Part shown: positions 53,414 through 63,256 of the stretch, piece by piece
How positions within the stretch are numbered: position 1 is the stretch's first letter
How the letters are laid out: the number at the start of each line of letters is the position of its first letter
Assembly: GCF_002499975.2 (NCBI RefSeq)
Contig: NZ_CP052766.1
Coordinates: 806,001 to 870,000 of the forward strand
Source: Alteromonas pelagimontana
GTDB lineage: Bacteria; Pseudomonadota; Gammaproteobacteria; Enterobacterales; Alteromonadaceae
Length of the DNA: 64,000 bases
Direction: 5' to 3'
The notes under the pieces: model-generated
Database searches by the model: none
What the model was told of the DNA's origin: nothing
What the model saw: only the letters and a program-made list of their open reading frames with translations
Made by a program: the position numbers and the translations under genes

Positions 53414-56086
53414 TTACGCGTAAAGTGGATTAACTTTCTCAGGATCGATATTCAGATCCTTCATCGCCTGAGACAGTGTTTTCGCATCTACGCTGCCAGC
53501 TTCGAACAATTCATACAATGCGGCATAAGTCACATGATTGGCATCAACTTCAAAGTGTCTGCGCAAATTCGCACGACTATCGGAACGACCAAAGCCGTCG
53601 GTGCCTAAGACACGATAGCAGCCTGGAATAAAGTGGCGTACCTGATCAGCATAATTTTTTATGTAATCGGTTGCTGCAATTGTCGGACCATCGTTCCCCT
53701 GCGCCAGCACTTCAGTAATAAACGGTACTTTTGCGTCTGCTTCAGGGTGCAACATATTGTAGCGGTCACAATCCATCCCTTCGCGCGCCAACTCATTGAA
53801 CGAAGGCACACTGTAAACTTCAACCAGCACACCATATTCTTCGGCCAGTTTTGCAGCAGCTTCACGCACCTGAATAAGAATAGTACCTGATCCTAACAGT
53901 TTGACCTTTTTGTCACTCTTCTCATCACCTACCGTGTCGAGCAAGTAAATACCTTTAATGATGCCTTCTTTCGCACCTTCTGGCATTTCAGGCTGAATGT
54001 AGTTTTCATTCATTACGGTTAAGTAGTAGAACACGTTTTCCTGTTCTTCAAACATGCGACGCAGGCCATCCTGAACAATAACAGCCACTTCATAGCCGTA
54101 GGTCGGATCGTAGCTTATACAGTTGGGAATAAGCGCAGCCTGAGTATGACTGTGACCATCCTGGTGCTGCAAGCCTTCGCCGTTAAGCGTGGTTCTGCCT
54201 GCTGTGCCGCCCACAAGGAAACCTCGTGCCTGGCTATCACCCGCTGCCCAGGCCAAATCACCGACGCGCTGGAAGCCAAACATGGAGTAGTAAATATAAA
54301 CCGGAATCATCGGCAGATCGTTAGTGCTGTACGATGTACCTGCCGCCAGCCATGACGCCATTGCGCCCAACTCATTAATACCTTCCTGCAGTACCTGTCC
54401 TTTTTTATCTTCGCGATAATAAGCGACTTGATCGGAATCCTGCGGATCGTACTTCTGACCTTGACTGGAATAAATACCGACCTGACGGAACAAGCCTTCC
54501 ATACCGAAAGTGCGGGCCTCGTCCGGAATAATCGGAACCACACGCTTACCAATTTGTTTGTCTTTTAACAGAGATGTTAAAACACGGACAAACGCCATGG
54601 TGGTAGAAATTTCACGTTCACCAGAACCTTTCGTTACCGCTTCAAATGCTTTTAACGCCGGTGCAGGTAAGCTTTCTGTACTATTAGCAAGGCGACGAGG
54701 CATGAAACCGTGCAGTGCATCGCGGCGCTCACGCATATACTTCAGTTCCGGACTATCATCTTCGAACCTAAAATATGGCAAATCTTTCAGCGCTTCATCA
54801 GCAACAGGAATGCTGAAACGGTCGCGATAGGCTTTTACTGCTTCCATATCCATTTTCTTGACTTGGTGAGCAATGTTCTTACCTTCACCAGCAGCGCCCA
54901 TGCCATAACCTTTTACGGTTTTCGCCAGAATAACCTGTGGGCGACCTTTGGTGTTAACGGCACGATCGTAAGCAGCGTAAACCTTAACCGGATCATGACC
55001 ACCGCGGTTCAGACGCCAAATATCATCATCAGACATATTTGACACCATATCTTTCAGCTCAGGATACTTACCGAAGAAGTTTTCGCGGGTGTATGCACCG
55101 CCTTTCGCTTTATAATTCTGGTACTCGCCATCCACAGTCTCATTCATGACTTGCATCAGCTTGCCGGAGCTATCGCGCGCCAGCAACGGATCCCAATAGC
55201 GACCCCAAACAACTTTAATGGCTTCCCAGCCAGCGCCACGGAATGTGCCTTCCAGTTCCTGAATGATTTTGCCATTACCACGCACAGGCCCATCAAGACG
55301 TTGCAGGTTACAGTTAATCACAAAAGTCAGGTTGTCTAAGCCTTCTCTGGAGGCTAAGCCTATTGCGCCCAAGCTTTCTGGTTCGTCACACTCTCCATCG
55401 CCGAGAAAACACCAAACGCGCTGCTGAGAGCAGTCCTTTAACCCGCGATTGGTAAGATACTTCAGGTAGCGGGCAAGATAAATCGCCTGAATGGGGCCCA
55501 GTCCCATGGAAACGGTAGGAAACTGCCAAAAGTCCGGCATAAGTTTCGGATGCGGATAAGAAGAAAGCCCTTCGCCATCAACTTCCTGGCGGAACATATC
55601 AAGTTGCGCTTCAGACAGGCGACCTTCTAAAAAGGCTCGAGAATAAATTCCGGGCGAAACGTGGCCTTGAATAAACAAATAGTCGCCGCCGTCTTTATCA
55701 TTCGGCGCACGGAAGAAATGGTTAAAGCCTACATCGTACAACATTGCAGAAGACGCAAAGCTGGAAATATGCCCACCCAGTTCCAGGTCTTTCTTCGAGC
55801 CACGCAATACCATCATCAGCGCATTCCAGCGAAGCGCGTTACGAATCTTGGCTTCCATAGTTTGATCGCCCGGCATGGTGGGCTCCTGCCCCGGCGGTAT
55901 GGTATTTATGTAAGCAGTAGTTGCATCATAGGGTAAGTGGGCACCATTTCTGCGTGCTTTTTCTATTAATGATTCTAATAAGAAGTGAGCCCTTTCAATA
56001 CCTTCTTCTTCTAAAACTGACTCTAACGACTCCAGCCATTCTTGTGTTTCTTGCGGATCCACATCTTGGTGCATCATTTCAGTCAT
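53414..56086 (-). CDS. aceE: Pyruvate dehydrogenase E1 component
   Basis: 890 residues, the normal length of the homodimeric type. Thiamine-diphosphate motif FLGDGECDEPESLGAIGLASREGLDNLTFVINCN (G-D-G...N-N variant), then FVRVLTSLLKDKQIGKRVVPIIPDEARTFGMEGLF. Decarboxylates pyruvate and passes the acetyl group to AceF. Follows pdhR in the same direction, with a 167-base gap that may hold a promoter. Confidence 0.97.
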   Translation of the reverse strand: MTEMMHQDVDPQETQEWLESLESVLEEEGIERAHFLLESLIEKARRNGAHLPYDATTAYINTIPPGQEPTMPGDQTMEAKIRNALRWNALMMVLRGSKKDLELGGHISSFASSAMLYDVGFNHFFRAPNDKDGGDYLFIQGHVSPGIYSRAFLEGRLSEAQLDMFRQEVDGEGLSSYPHPKLMPDFWQFPTVSMGLGPIQAIYLARYLKYLTNRGLKDCSQQRVWCFLGDGECDEPESLGAIGLASREGLDNLTFVINCNLQRLDGPVRGNGKIIQELEGTFRGAGWEAIKVVWGRYWDPLLARDSSGKLMQVMNETVDGEYQNYKAKGGAYTRENFFGKYPELKDMVSNMSDDDIWRLNRGGHDPVKVYAAYDRAVNTKGRPQVILAKTVKGYGMGAAGEGKNIAHQVKKMDMEAVKAYRDRFSIPVADEALKDLPYFRFEDDSPELKYMRERRDALHGFMPRRLANSTESLPAPALKAFEAVTKGSGEREISTTMAFVRVLTSLLKDKQIGKRVVPIIPDEARTFGMEGLFRQVGIYSSQGQKYDPQDSDQVAYYREDKKGQVLQEGINELGAMASWLAAGTSYSTNDLPMIPVYIYYSMFGFQRVGDLAWAAGDSQARGFLVGGTAGRTTLNGEGLQHQDGHSHTQAALIPNCISYDPTYGYEVAVIVQDGLRRMFEEQENVFYYLTVMNENYIQPEMPEGAKEGIIKGIYLLDTVGDEKSDKKVKLLGSGTILIQVREAAAKLAEEYGVLVEVYSVPSFNELAREGMDCDRYNMLHPEADAKVPFITEVLAQGNDGPTIAATDYIKNYADQVRHFIPGCYRVLGTDGFGRSDSRANLRRHFEVDANHVTYAALYELFEAGSVDAKTLSQAMKDLNIDPEKVNPLYA

Positions 56087-56253
56087 GGTGCCATCCTATT
56101 TTTGCTGATATAGAAAACCATCCACAGCACCTGTTTTTAAGGTTGAGGATGGTATACCTAAATTATGTTGTACTTTCAGTGCGCTTTAATAGCTCACCTC
56201 TTTTTGCGCAGTCTGTAACCAGGTTTACGCGTTTTCTTGCGGGCTTTTCGCCT

Positions 56254-57000
56254 CTAAATTTCTAAGCGTCTTAAGGCGCGTTGTACTCGGCTGTCGCGCT
56301 GATTAATCGCCAGTAGGGTTTTCTCAATAAATGCCAGATGCGCATTACAGGCTTGTCTTGCCGCTTCTGGATCCCGGGCAGCTATTGCTGCCACAATCTC
56401 GGCTCGCTGGCGAGATAAATCGCCGCTTACATCATCATGTTGAGCCAACATCTCTAGATTTCGTTCAATATTTTCAACTAGCATCGCCTGCATGGTACTC
56501 ATTACATGCAGCAATACCATATTGTGTGACGCCCGAGCCATAATAATATAAAAATGACCTAACGCCTCAGCCAACCCCCTTTGACTGTCGCAAGTCCCGG
56601 GATTGGGTAACTCTTCCAGCGCTTTATTAAGTGCTGCATAATCTTCAGGCTGCCCACGAAGCGCAGCATAATAGGCAGACATACCTTCCAAGGCGTGCCG
56701 AAATTCCAGTAAATCAAACTGCGTTTCCGGACGGCGGCTGATAAGCGCCATTAGCGGGTCCATCATCGCTGCATTCAAATTACGGCTGACAAATGTGCCA
56801 CCGCCCTGTTTGCGCTCGACCAGACCACGGGCGTGCAAGTTGCCGATTGCTTCTCGTAACGAAGGACGGGAAACATCAAATTGCATCGCTAATTCTCGTT
56901 CAGGCGGTAATTGTTGACCTGCCAGCAAAGCGCCTTCCAGAATCAGCGATTCCAGTTGCTCTGTGATAACGTCTGACAATTTTCTACGCCCTTGCTGCAT
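56254..57000 (-). CDS. pdhR: GntR/FadR-family regulator PdhR
   Basis: 248 residues. Winged HTH with LSDVITEQLESLILEGALLAGQQLPPERELAMQFDVSRPSLREAIGNLHARGLVERKQGGGTFV, then the FCD effector domain (pyruvate in E. coli). Upstream of aceE and in the same direction, as in E. coli. A PdhR-like box lies 63 bases upstream of its start. Confidence 0.93.
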   Translation of the reverse strand: MQQGRRKLSDVITEQLESLILEGALLAGQQLPPERELAMQFDVSRPSLREAIGNLHARGLVERKQGGGTFVSRNLNAAMMDPLMALISRRPETQFDLLEFRHALEGMSAYYAALRGQPEDYAALNKALEELPNPGTCDSQRGLAEALGHFYIIMARASHNMVLLHVMSTMQAMLVENIERNLEMLAQHDDVSGDLSRQRAEIVAAIAARDPEAARQACNAHLAFIEKTLLAINQRDSRVQRALRRLEI

Positions 57001-57062
57001 GCAAAGCCCTTTTACGCTAAAACAATGGCTAAATTGTAAACAACTTGAGAAGCCACCCTTAT

Positions 57063-57077
57063 ATTGGTAATACCATT
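57063..57077 (-). promoter_or_regulatory. PdhR-like operator upstream of pdhR
   Basis: ATTGGT-AAT-ACCATT, close to the E. coli consensus ATTGGTNNNACCAAT with one transposed pair. Situated 63 bases upstream of pdhR, fitting autorepression with pyruvate as inducer. Confidence 0.6.
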
Positions 57078-57260
57078 TTACCTCTACAGTTTAGGACAGT
57101 TTATAGTTCAGGTAAATAGTTGCTAATAAAAGCAAGGTGCAAAAGCGATGAGTTGTTAACGCTGAACGTTGAATTTCTTGAATAAAATGTTAAGAAAACA
57201 GCTGGTCTGATGTGATTATGGCAGCAAATAAAAACCTTCTTTTCATTGCTGTTTGCTGTC

Positions 57261-58130
57261 TCACGCTATTGCGCCCATGAGAGTCAGTACAGCAGTAACA
57301 ACGAGTAAAAACAGTATATTGCGCTTTATCAGACGTACCATAATCTTAGGTTCAACAGCGATATTTTGCTGACAGTTTCTCACACTCTGCTCGCTAAGAG
57401 GCTCAGCTGCCACGGCCACATTTGTTAATAACTTTCTGCTATTTACTTTAAGGTCGGTGAGGTATTGTAGCCAGATAGGAAACGCGGTTGAAAAATGTCC
57501 AACCACCAAGAAACCGAACGCAGCTACGCGTACAGGGATAAAATTAAGCACCCACAGGGTGCGCCGCACCGCTGTATTCATTCTGCCGTGCTCCGGTTGT
57601 CGTTGTTCATAAAACGATTGCGTTAGCGCATATAACAGCGCACCGGGCGCACCAAAGGCAACAAACCACAACATTACCGCCATATAGTGCTGATAATTCA
57701 TCCATATCAACTGGCGGCCAAACGTTGCACCTAGCGCCGCCGGTTGTTCATGGACAGCCGTATCCAGGGGTGCGCCTTCCAGTTGCGCTGAATATAACGC
57801 ACAGGCTTCAATGTCATTACGATTGGCCGCCTGCAAAAACGCTTTGTAAGTTGCTTTTAATCGTGGCTCGCCTATACAAACAACTAATATTAATGTTTGC
57901 AAAACGAAGGTTAGGAACGACCCTGGCAACAATTCGAAAATTACGGCAGCTATACATGCGGGTGCAACAACAGCAACAAACCAGCTAAGATAGCTGCTCT
58001 GCGGCGATATCCAGTGGTTACTCATCAGCTTGTGGCGATACCACAACGAATAAGTTGTTATCTGCCAGTCGGCAGATTTCTTAATATTACGCGTAATTAA
58101 AAGCGCCAGTAGCAGGCTTATTAATATCAT
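57261..58130 (-). CDS. ampE: Regulatory signalling membrane protein AmpE
   Basis: 289 residues from the ATG at 58130, which overlaps the ampD stop (ATGA); an in-frame extension of eight residues is rejected. Four predicted membrane helices (MILISLLLALLITRN, LSWFVAVVAPACIAAVIF, VMLWFVAFGAPGALLYAL, and a final FLLVVTAVLTLMGA) and the conserved YSLWYRHKL region. AmpE works with AmpD in beta-lactamase induction and cell-wall recycling. Downstream of ampD in one operon. Confidence 0.88.
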   Translation of the reverse strand: MILISLLLALLITRNIKKSADWQITTYSLWYRHKLMSNHWISPQSSYLSWFVAVVAPACIAAVIFELLPGSFLTFVLQTLILVVCIGEPRLKATYKAFLQAANRNDIEACALYSAQLEGAPLDTAVHEQPAALGATFGRQLIWMNYQHYMAVMLWFVAFGAPGALLYALTQSFYEQRQPEHGRMNTAVRRTLWVLNFIPVRVAAFGFLVVGHFSTAFPIWLQYLTDLKVNSRKLLTNVAVAAEPLSEQSVRNCQQNIAVEPKIMVRLIKRNILFLLVVTAVLTLMGAIA

Positions 58131-58702
58131 ACTCGGTTCTCGCGGTGCTCCCACAGAAGTGGGAACAGTTGTTGCCGATATCGGGGCCAGTCAAAAAATG
58201 GACCCGGGTCTGTTTTTCTGCCTGGGGCAATGTCGCTGTGCCCGACAATGCGGCCTATCGTAATGAGGGGAAAATGCGAAAGAATTTCATGACTTACCGT
58301 TGCCAGAGCCTGGTATTGAGCGTCTGTAAATGGCATGTCATCCGTACCTTCCATTTCTATGCCGATGGAGAAATCGTTACATCGCTGTCGCCCTTGAAAT
58401 GAAGAAATTCCCGCATGCCATGCGCGCTGTGTAAAAGGAACAAATTGTTCTACCGTTCCATCACGGTAAATTACACAATGCGCTGACACCCGTAAATGAG
58501 CGATTTGCTGGAAAAATGGATGCTTGTTTGCATCCAGGGTACCAGTAAATAATGCAGCAATATCCGGGCCGCCGAATTGCCCTGGCGGCAGTGACATGTT
58601 ATGGATAACCAATAGCGAAATAATGGCGTCCGCAGGACGTTCATCGTAAAAAGGAGAAGTTTTGCAGATTGCACCTGAGAAAAAATCGAGTCCTGACGGC
58701 AT
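58127..58702 (-). CDS. ampD: N-acetyl-anhydromuramyl-L-alanine amidase AmpD
   Basis: 191 residues from the ATG at 58702, which aligns with the usual family start; a TTG ten codons earlier is also in frame. Zinc ligands as in the amidase_2 domain: LLVIHNMSLPPGQFGG (His), RAWHAGISSFQGR (His) and GHSDIAPGRKTDPGPFFDW (Asp). Cleaves the stem peptide from anhydromuropeptides in cytosolic peptidoglycan recycling. Coupled to ampE. Confidence 0.92.
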   Translation of the reverse strand: MPSGLDFFSGAICKTSPFYDERPADAIISLLVIHNMSLPPGQFGGPDIAALFTGTLDANKHPFFQQIAHLRVSAHCVIYRDGTVEQFVPFTQRAWHAGISSFQGRQRCNDFSIGIEMEGTDDMPFTDAQYQALATVSHEILSHFPLITIGRIVGHSDIAPGRKTDPGPFFDWPRYRQQLFPLLWEHRENRV

Positions 58703-58853
58703 AATGATGTTGTCAATAACGAGTCTGCGCAAAGTGTGACATTAGCCACTATGATGTACAAGGTTTGCCGATAAAATATCGTATATATGCATCTGAAGGT
58801 AAACGATAAGCCGAAGGAGCAGTAAGTGAGTAGTAACAAAACGGGTGGTAGTA

Positions 58854-59357
58854 ATGGCAGATAGTTCAGCAGGAAAGTGGATGTTTGCATTGGCCTGGTT
58901 GTGTGGCATCGGTCTTATGACAATCATTTTCACTGATTTATTGGATAAACAGGTCAATCCGAATCGAGAGCCTGAGTCTATTCGTATTAATAATCAGACA
59001 GAAGTCAGGCTAAAGCAGAATCGCGCGGGTCACTATGTCACCAGCGGAACCATTAACGGCGAACCAGTTGTGTTTCTGGTCGACACTGGCGCTACTGATG
59101 TTGCCATTCCCGCTAACATGCAGGAACATCTGGGGCTTGTCGCCGGCGTTTCAGGGCTGGCGCAAACAGCAAACGGCACCGTACGAATTGCCCGAACGCA
59201 AATTGATACGCTAACCATTGGCGATATCACTTTGCATAACGTGCGCGCTAATTTAAATCCCGGTATGGGAGATAACCATATTTTGCTGGGAATGAGCGTT
59301 TTACGCCAGTTAGAGTTTACTCAGCGTGGCGAATGGTTAATATTGCGTACTCTTTGA
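58854..59357 (+). CDS. Membrane-anchored retropepsin-like aspartic protease (TIGR02281-type)
   Basis: 167 residues from the ATG at 58854 (GTG at 58845 in frame is possible). One membrane helix (residues ~10-26, MFALAWLCGIGLMTIIF), then the pepsin-like monomer core with the catalytic VFLVDTGATDVAIP (Asp-Thr-Gly), QTANGTVRIARTQIDTLTIGDI and ILLGMSVLRQLEF. Retropepsin-like; role unknown. Divergent from ampDE, 21 bases before nadC, so it may share its transcript. Confidence 0.88.
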   Translation: MADSSAGKWMFALAWLCGIGLMTIIFTDLLDKQVNPNREPESIRINNQTEVRLKQNRAGHYVTSGTINGEPVVFLVDTGATDVAIPANMQEHLGLVAGVSGLAQTANGTVRIARTQIDTLTIGDITLHNVRANLNPGMGDNHILLGMSVLRQLEFTQRGEWLILRTL

Positions 59358-59378
59358 AGCCACCGGATTTGACAACCT

Positions 59379-60239
59379 ATGTCTCGCCCTCATATTGATA
59401 ATATTAAAGAACAGGTTTTACAAGCTCTTGCCGAAGACCTTGGTGGAACCTGCAACCCTGAAAAAGATATCACCGCCAACCTCATTCCGGCTGACAGTCT
59501 TGCCAGCGCCACCATCATTACTCGTGAAGATTGCATTGTCTGCGGCGTGGACTGGGTAACACAAGCGTTCGCTATTGTTGATCCCGCAATCAGTCTTAAC
59601 TGGCAGGTAAAAGATGGTGACGCTGTAAAAGCCAATGCTACGTTAGTCACTATCTCCGGCGCGGCTCGTGGCATCCTTACCGCAGAACGCACTGCACTGA
59701 ATTTTTTACAGACGTTATCAGGCACTGCTACTGTCACGGCCGCTTATGCCGCACTATTAGCCGGTAGCTCAACCAAAATTCTTGATACCCGCAAAACCTT
59801 GCCGGGTTTACGCATGGCGCAGAAATATGCAGTGACCTGTGGCGGCGGTCAGAACCATCGCATTGGTTTATTTGATGCCTTTCTTATTAAGGAAAACCAC
59901 ATTTACGCATGTGGTTCCATAGCCGCCGCGGTAAGTACAGCAAAGCAACAAATGCCCGGAAAGCCTGTAGAGGTGGAAGTAGAAAACCTTGAAGAGTTGC
60001 GTCAAGCCCTGGACGCCGATGCCGATATTATTATGTTAGACAATTTTACTAACGAACAGATCCAACGCGCAGTCGACATGAATAATCAGAAAAGTAAACT
60101 GGAAGTGTCGGGAAACATTACGGATGAAAGGCTGCAATCGCTGGCGAGATTGGGGGTAGATTTTATATCTTCCGGTGCATTAACTAAACATGTACAAGCT
60201 GTTGATTTATCGCTTCGTGTTGCGATGAAAGCAGAATAG
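59379..60239 (+). CDS. nadC: Nicotinate-nucleotide pyrophosphorylase (quinolinate phosphoribosyltransferase)
   Basis: 286 residues. Conserved ILTAERTALNFLQTLSGTAT, DTRKTLPGLRMAQKYAVTCGGGQNHRIGLFDAFLIKENH, and VEVENLEELRQAL; these form the quinolinate and PRPP sites. Makes nicotinate mononucleotide in NAD synthesis. Downstream of the retropepsin gene. Confidence 0.96.
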   Translation: MSRPHIDNIKEQVLQALAEDLGGTCNPEKDITANLIPADSLASATIITREDCIVCGVDWVTQAFAIVDPAISLNWQVKDGDAVKANATLVTISGAARGILTAERTALNFLQTLSGTATVTAAYAALLAGSSTKILDTRKTLPGLRMAQKYAVTCGGGQNHRIGLFDAFLIKENHIYACGSIAAAVSTAKQQMPGKPVEVEVENLEELRQALDADADIIMLDNFTNEQIQRAVDMNNQKSKLEVSGNITDERLQSLARLGVDFISSGALTKHVQAVDLSLRVAMKAE

Positions 60240-60489
60240 AGCGACGTATATCAACTTAAAACCGGGTAGTGAACGCTAACTTTTTAACTGATAAACAGGC
60301 TTCACTCACCTTCTTCAGACTCTGCAAATCCTACACATAAGTATAATTCCCGATACTTGTCAGTTGACGTTCTCTATCTATACTGAGAATCAAGTACCGG
60401 GGCCGTTGTTAAGGACGACTCAGGTATAAACGTCACTTTGAATTTACTTAATTTTAAAATAACGTGTTATACACGTCCCGGAGAAAACC

Positions 60490-60924
60490 ATGAAACAAGT
60501 ACAAGCTTCTAACCAAAAGGGCTTTACACTAATTGAACTGATGATCGTTGTTGCTATCATCGGTATTCTTGCTGCTATCGCACTGCCAGCTTATCAGAAC
60601 TATACTAAGAAAGCGCGATTTTCAGAGGTGATGATGGCGACGCAAAACTTTAAGACTGCTATTGAAGTTTGTTATCAAACTGAAAGCGATATTACAGAAT
60701 GTACTGCAGGCGAAAATGGCGTTCCTAATAATATCACTGCTGGTAACGGTAAAGGTTTAGTTGACTCTGTTATTTGGACAGAAACAGGAACCAACCCTAC
60801 GCTTGTCTCCACTGCAGCAACTAGTAATGGCCTAAGCGGGGAAGCTTATACATTAACAGCAACTGTAGAAGATAATGGCCAGCTGACTTGGGCTGAAACT
60901 TGTTCAGACGCAGCTTTATGTTAA
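60490..60924 (+). CDS. pilA: Type IV pilin, PilA/PilE family
   Basis: 144 residues. Class III signal [37 protein letters not shown]: the prepilin peptidase cuts between Gly and Phe, and the Glu at +5 is present. A C-terminal pair of cysteines (ETCSDAALC) forms the D-loop. The ATG is preceded by GGAGAAAACC. Major or minor pilin subunit. A terminator separates it from pilC. Confidence 0.95.
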   Translation: MKQVQASNQKGFTLIELMIVVAIIGILAAIALPAYQNYTKKARFSEVMMATQNFKTAIEVCYQTESDITECTAGENGVPNNITAGNGKGLVDSVIWTETGTNPTLVSTAATSNGLSGEAYTLTATVEDNGQLTWAETCSDAALC

Positions 60925-60947
60925 AAGTTTTAGGTAATTCCTAATCC

Positions 60948-60976
60948 AAAGCCCAGTTTCCGCTGGGCTTTGTTGT
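60948..60976 (+). terminator. Terminator after pilA
   Basis: AAAGCCCAG/CTGGGCTTT, 9-bp perfect stem with a 6-base loop, then TGTTGTCTCT. It should limit read-through into pilC. Confidence 0.85.
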
Positions 60977-61024
60977 CTCTACACTTTATAAGCAACACCA
61001 TCACAAACAATTCCGGAAAAGGCT

Positions 61025-62236
61025 ATGGCGAAAGCAGCAACGACATTTACCTGGCAAGGTAAAGATAAGCAAGGCAGCAACCGTAAAGGTGAAATTTCTG
61101 CGACTTCGTTGTCTGAGGCGAAAAACCTGTTGCGTCGGCAGGGCATTTCCGCACAAAAGGTAAGAAAGCTAGCTACGCCTTTATTCGGGCGCGGCGGTAA
61201 AAAAATTACTGCCGCCGACATCTCCGTAGTCTCCCGTCAAATTGCCACTATGCTAAGCGCGGGGGTCACCCTGATTCAATCGTTGGATATGATAGCTCAG
61301 GGTCACGGCAAACCGTCGATGCGCAAATTATTGGGTGAGATTACCAACGAAGTCAGGGCCGGCACGCCGTTGTCTACAGCGCTGCGCAAACATCCGGACT
61401 ATTTCGACGATCTGTATTGCGACTTGGTGCACACTGGCGAACAATCTGGTGCGCTCGAAACTATCTACGACCGTATCGCTACCTATAAAGAAAAAGCCGA
61501 AGCGCTGAAATCAAAAATCAAAAAGGCGATGTTCTACCCTATTGCGGTGGTGGTGGTGGCATTTATTGTTACCACCATACTCTTAGTATTTGTGGTACCT
61601 CAGTTTGAAGAAATATTCAGTAGCTTTGGTGCTGAACTGCCCGCCTTCACACAGTTTGTATTAGGAATTTCCCGGTTTGTGCAAGACTACGGAATTTTTA
61701 TTGGTATGGGCATCGCTGGCGCTATTTTTCTGTTTTTCCGCACCCACAAGAAATCGCTTAAATTCAGAGACAAGATGGATAAGCTTTCGCTAAAAATTCC
61801 GGTAATTGGCAATATACTAAAAAAAGCCAGTATTGCGCGCTTTACCCGTACCCTTGCTACCACTTTTGCTGCGGGCGTACCCCTTATTGGCGCGCTGGAT
61901 TCAGCCGCTGGCGCATCGGGAAACGCGGTTTATCGTGATGCCATTCTCTATGTAAAAAAGGAAGTCGCCGGCGGGCTACAGATGAATACTGCAATGCGGG
62001 CTACCAATGTGTTCCCTGACATGGTGACGCAGATGGTAGCAATTGGCGAGGAATCAGGCGCGGTAGATGAAATGCTAAGTAAAATAGCCACCATTTACGA
62101 AGCCGAAGTGGATGATATGGTTGACGGCCTCACCAGCTTACTGGAACCCATGATAATGGCGGTGCTGGGGGTAGTCATCGGCGGGTTGATTATAGCTATG
62201 TACTTACCCATCTTCCAGATGGGAAATGTGGTGTAA
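61025..62236 (+). CDS. pilC: Type IV pilus assembly inner-membrane protein PilC
   Basis: 403 residues; two GspF domains (VVSRQIATMLSAGVTLIQSLDMIAQG and RFTRTLATTFAAGVPLIGALDSAAGA) and three membrane helices (~170-195 YPIAVVVVAFIVTTILLVFVV, ~220-240, ~375-395). Anchors the pilus motor. pilB, which normally precedes it, is missing here. Confidence 0.95.
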   Translation: MAKAATTFTWQGKDKQGSNRKGEISATSLSEAKNLLRRQGISAQKVRKLATPLFGRGGKKITAADISVVSRQIATMLSAGVTLIQSLDMIAQGHGKPSMRKLLGEITNEVRAGTPLSTALRKHPDYFDDLYCDLVHTGEQSGALETIYDRIATYKEKAEALKSKIKKAMFYPIAVVVVAFIVTTILLVFVVPQFEEIFSSFGAELPAFTQFVLGISRFVQDYGIFIGMGIAGAIFLFFRTHKKSLKFRDKMDKLSLKIPVIGNILKKASIARFTRTLATTFAAGVPLIGALDSAAGASGNAVYRDAILYVKKEVAGGLQMNTAMRATNVFPDMVTQMVAIGEESGAVDEMLSKIATIYEAEVDDMVDGLTSLLEPMIMAVLGVVIGGLIIAMYLPIFQMGNVV

Positions 62237-62326
62237 CTCGTTTACCCGCAAAACCCTACATGCCAATTGTGATAATAAGAATATTCTGGCAGTCTTGCCG
62301 CTGTCATAGAGGATAGCAAAGAGAAA

Positions 62327-63256
62327 ATGGAAACATTCTTCCAACTTAGTTCACACAGCCCCCTGTTTTTCCTCGGGACCGTATTCATTGTTAGTTTGAT
62401 GGTAGGCAGCTTTTTAAATGTCGTGATATATCGGCTGCCTATTATGATGGAGAAAAGCTGGCAACGAGAATACAACGCATATTTTCAACCGAGAAATTCC
62501 GAGCCAGGCAATCATAATGCCCGTGACTTTGCGGTTCCAGCGGCAGATTCGTCTAATACCGATACCGCTGCGTTTAACCTGGTCAAGCCAGACAGCACCT
62601 GCCCCCACTGTGGACACAAAATTCGGCCGTGGGAAAATATTCCCCTGCTAAGTTACCTGTTTTTGCGCGGCAAGTGCGCAAACTGCGGCACCGGCATTTC
62701 CTTACGTTATCCGCTGGTCGAGCTATTTACCGGGCTAGTATGTACCTTTACCGCCTGGCATTTCGGCCCCTCAAGCCAGGCGCTGTGGGCTGTACTTTTT
62801 GTTTATATTCTAGTGGCTTTGCTGTTTATCGACTTAGATAAAATGCTGTTACCTGACCAGCTCACGCTACCATTGCTGTGGCTGGGGTTATTACTTTCTA
62901 CTCAACACGTATTTGTTGGGCCGGTGGATGCAATTATTGGTGCAGCGGCGGGCTATCTGAGTTTATGGTCGGTGTACTGGCTGTTTAAATTGGCAACCGG
63001 TAAGGAAGGCATGGGTTACGGCGATTTTAAGCTGCTCGCCGCCCTTGGCGCATTTACCGGCTGGCAGGGTTTACCGGTAATTATTCTGTTGTCTTCATTT
63101 GTCGGTGCCATCGCTGGACTTGCGATCATGCTAGTGCAGCAAAAAGGGCGTTCGTTAGCGATACCCTTTGGCCCTTATCTGGCCGTTGCCGGTTTCCTTA
63201 CTTTACTTTATAAACACGATATCATTGCGGCATATTTAAACTGGGCGTTTGGTTAA
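62327..63256 (+). CDS. pilD: Prepilin leader peptidase / N-methyltransferase PilD
   Basis: 309 residues, polytopic. N-terminal zinc site TCPHCGHKI...GKCANCGTG (two CxxC), and the aspartyl peptidase Asps in FIDLDKMLLPDQ and EGMGYGDFKLLAA. Processes the PilA leader and methylates the new N-terminus. Overlaps coaE by one base (TAATG). Confidence 0.94.
   Translation: METFFQLSSHSPLFFLGTVFIVSLMVGSFLNVVIYRLPIMMEKSWQREYNAYFQPRNSEPGNHNARDFAVPAADSSNTDTAAFNLVKPDSTCPHCGHKIRPWENIPLLSYLFLRGKCANCGTGISLRYPLVELFTGLVCTFTAWHFGPSSQALWAVLFVYILVALLFIDLDKMLLPDQLTLPLLWLGLLLSTQHVFVGPVDAIIGAAAGYLSLWSVYWLFKLATGKEGMGYGDFKLLAALGAFTGWQGLPVIILLSSFVGAIAGLAIMLVQQKGRSLAIPFGPYLAVAGFLTLLYKHDIIAAYLNWAFG

Noticed and set aside
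60240..60489. Sigma54 promoter for pilA
   Set aside because: No GG-N10-GC element with suitable spacing was found in the 250-base gap.
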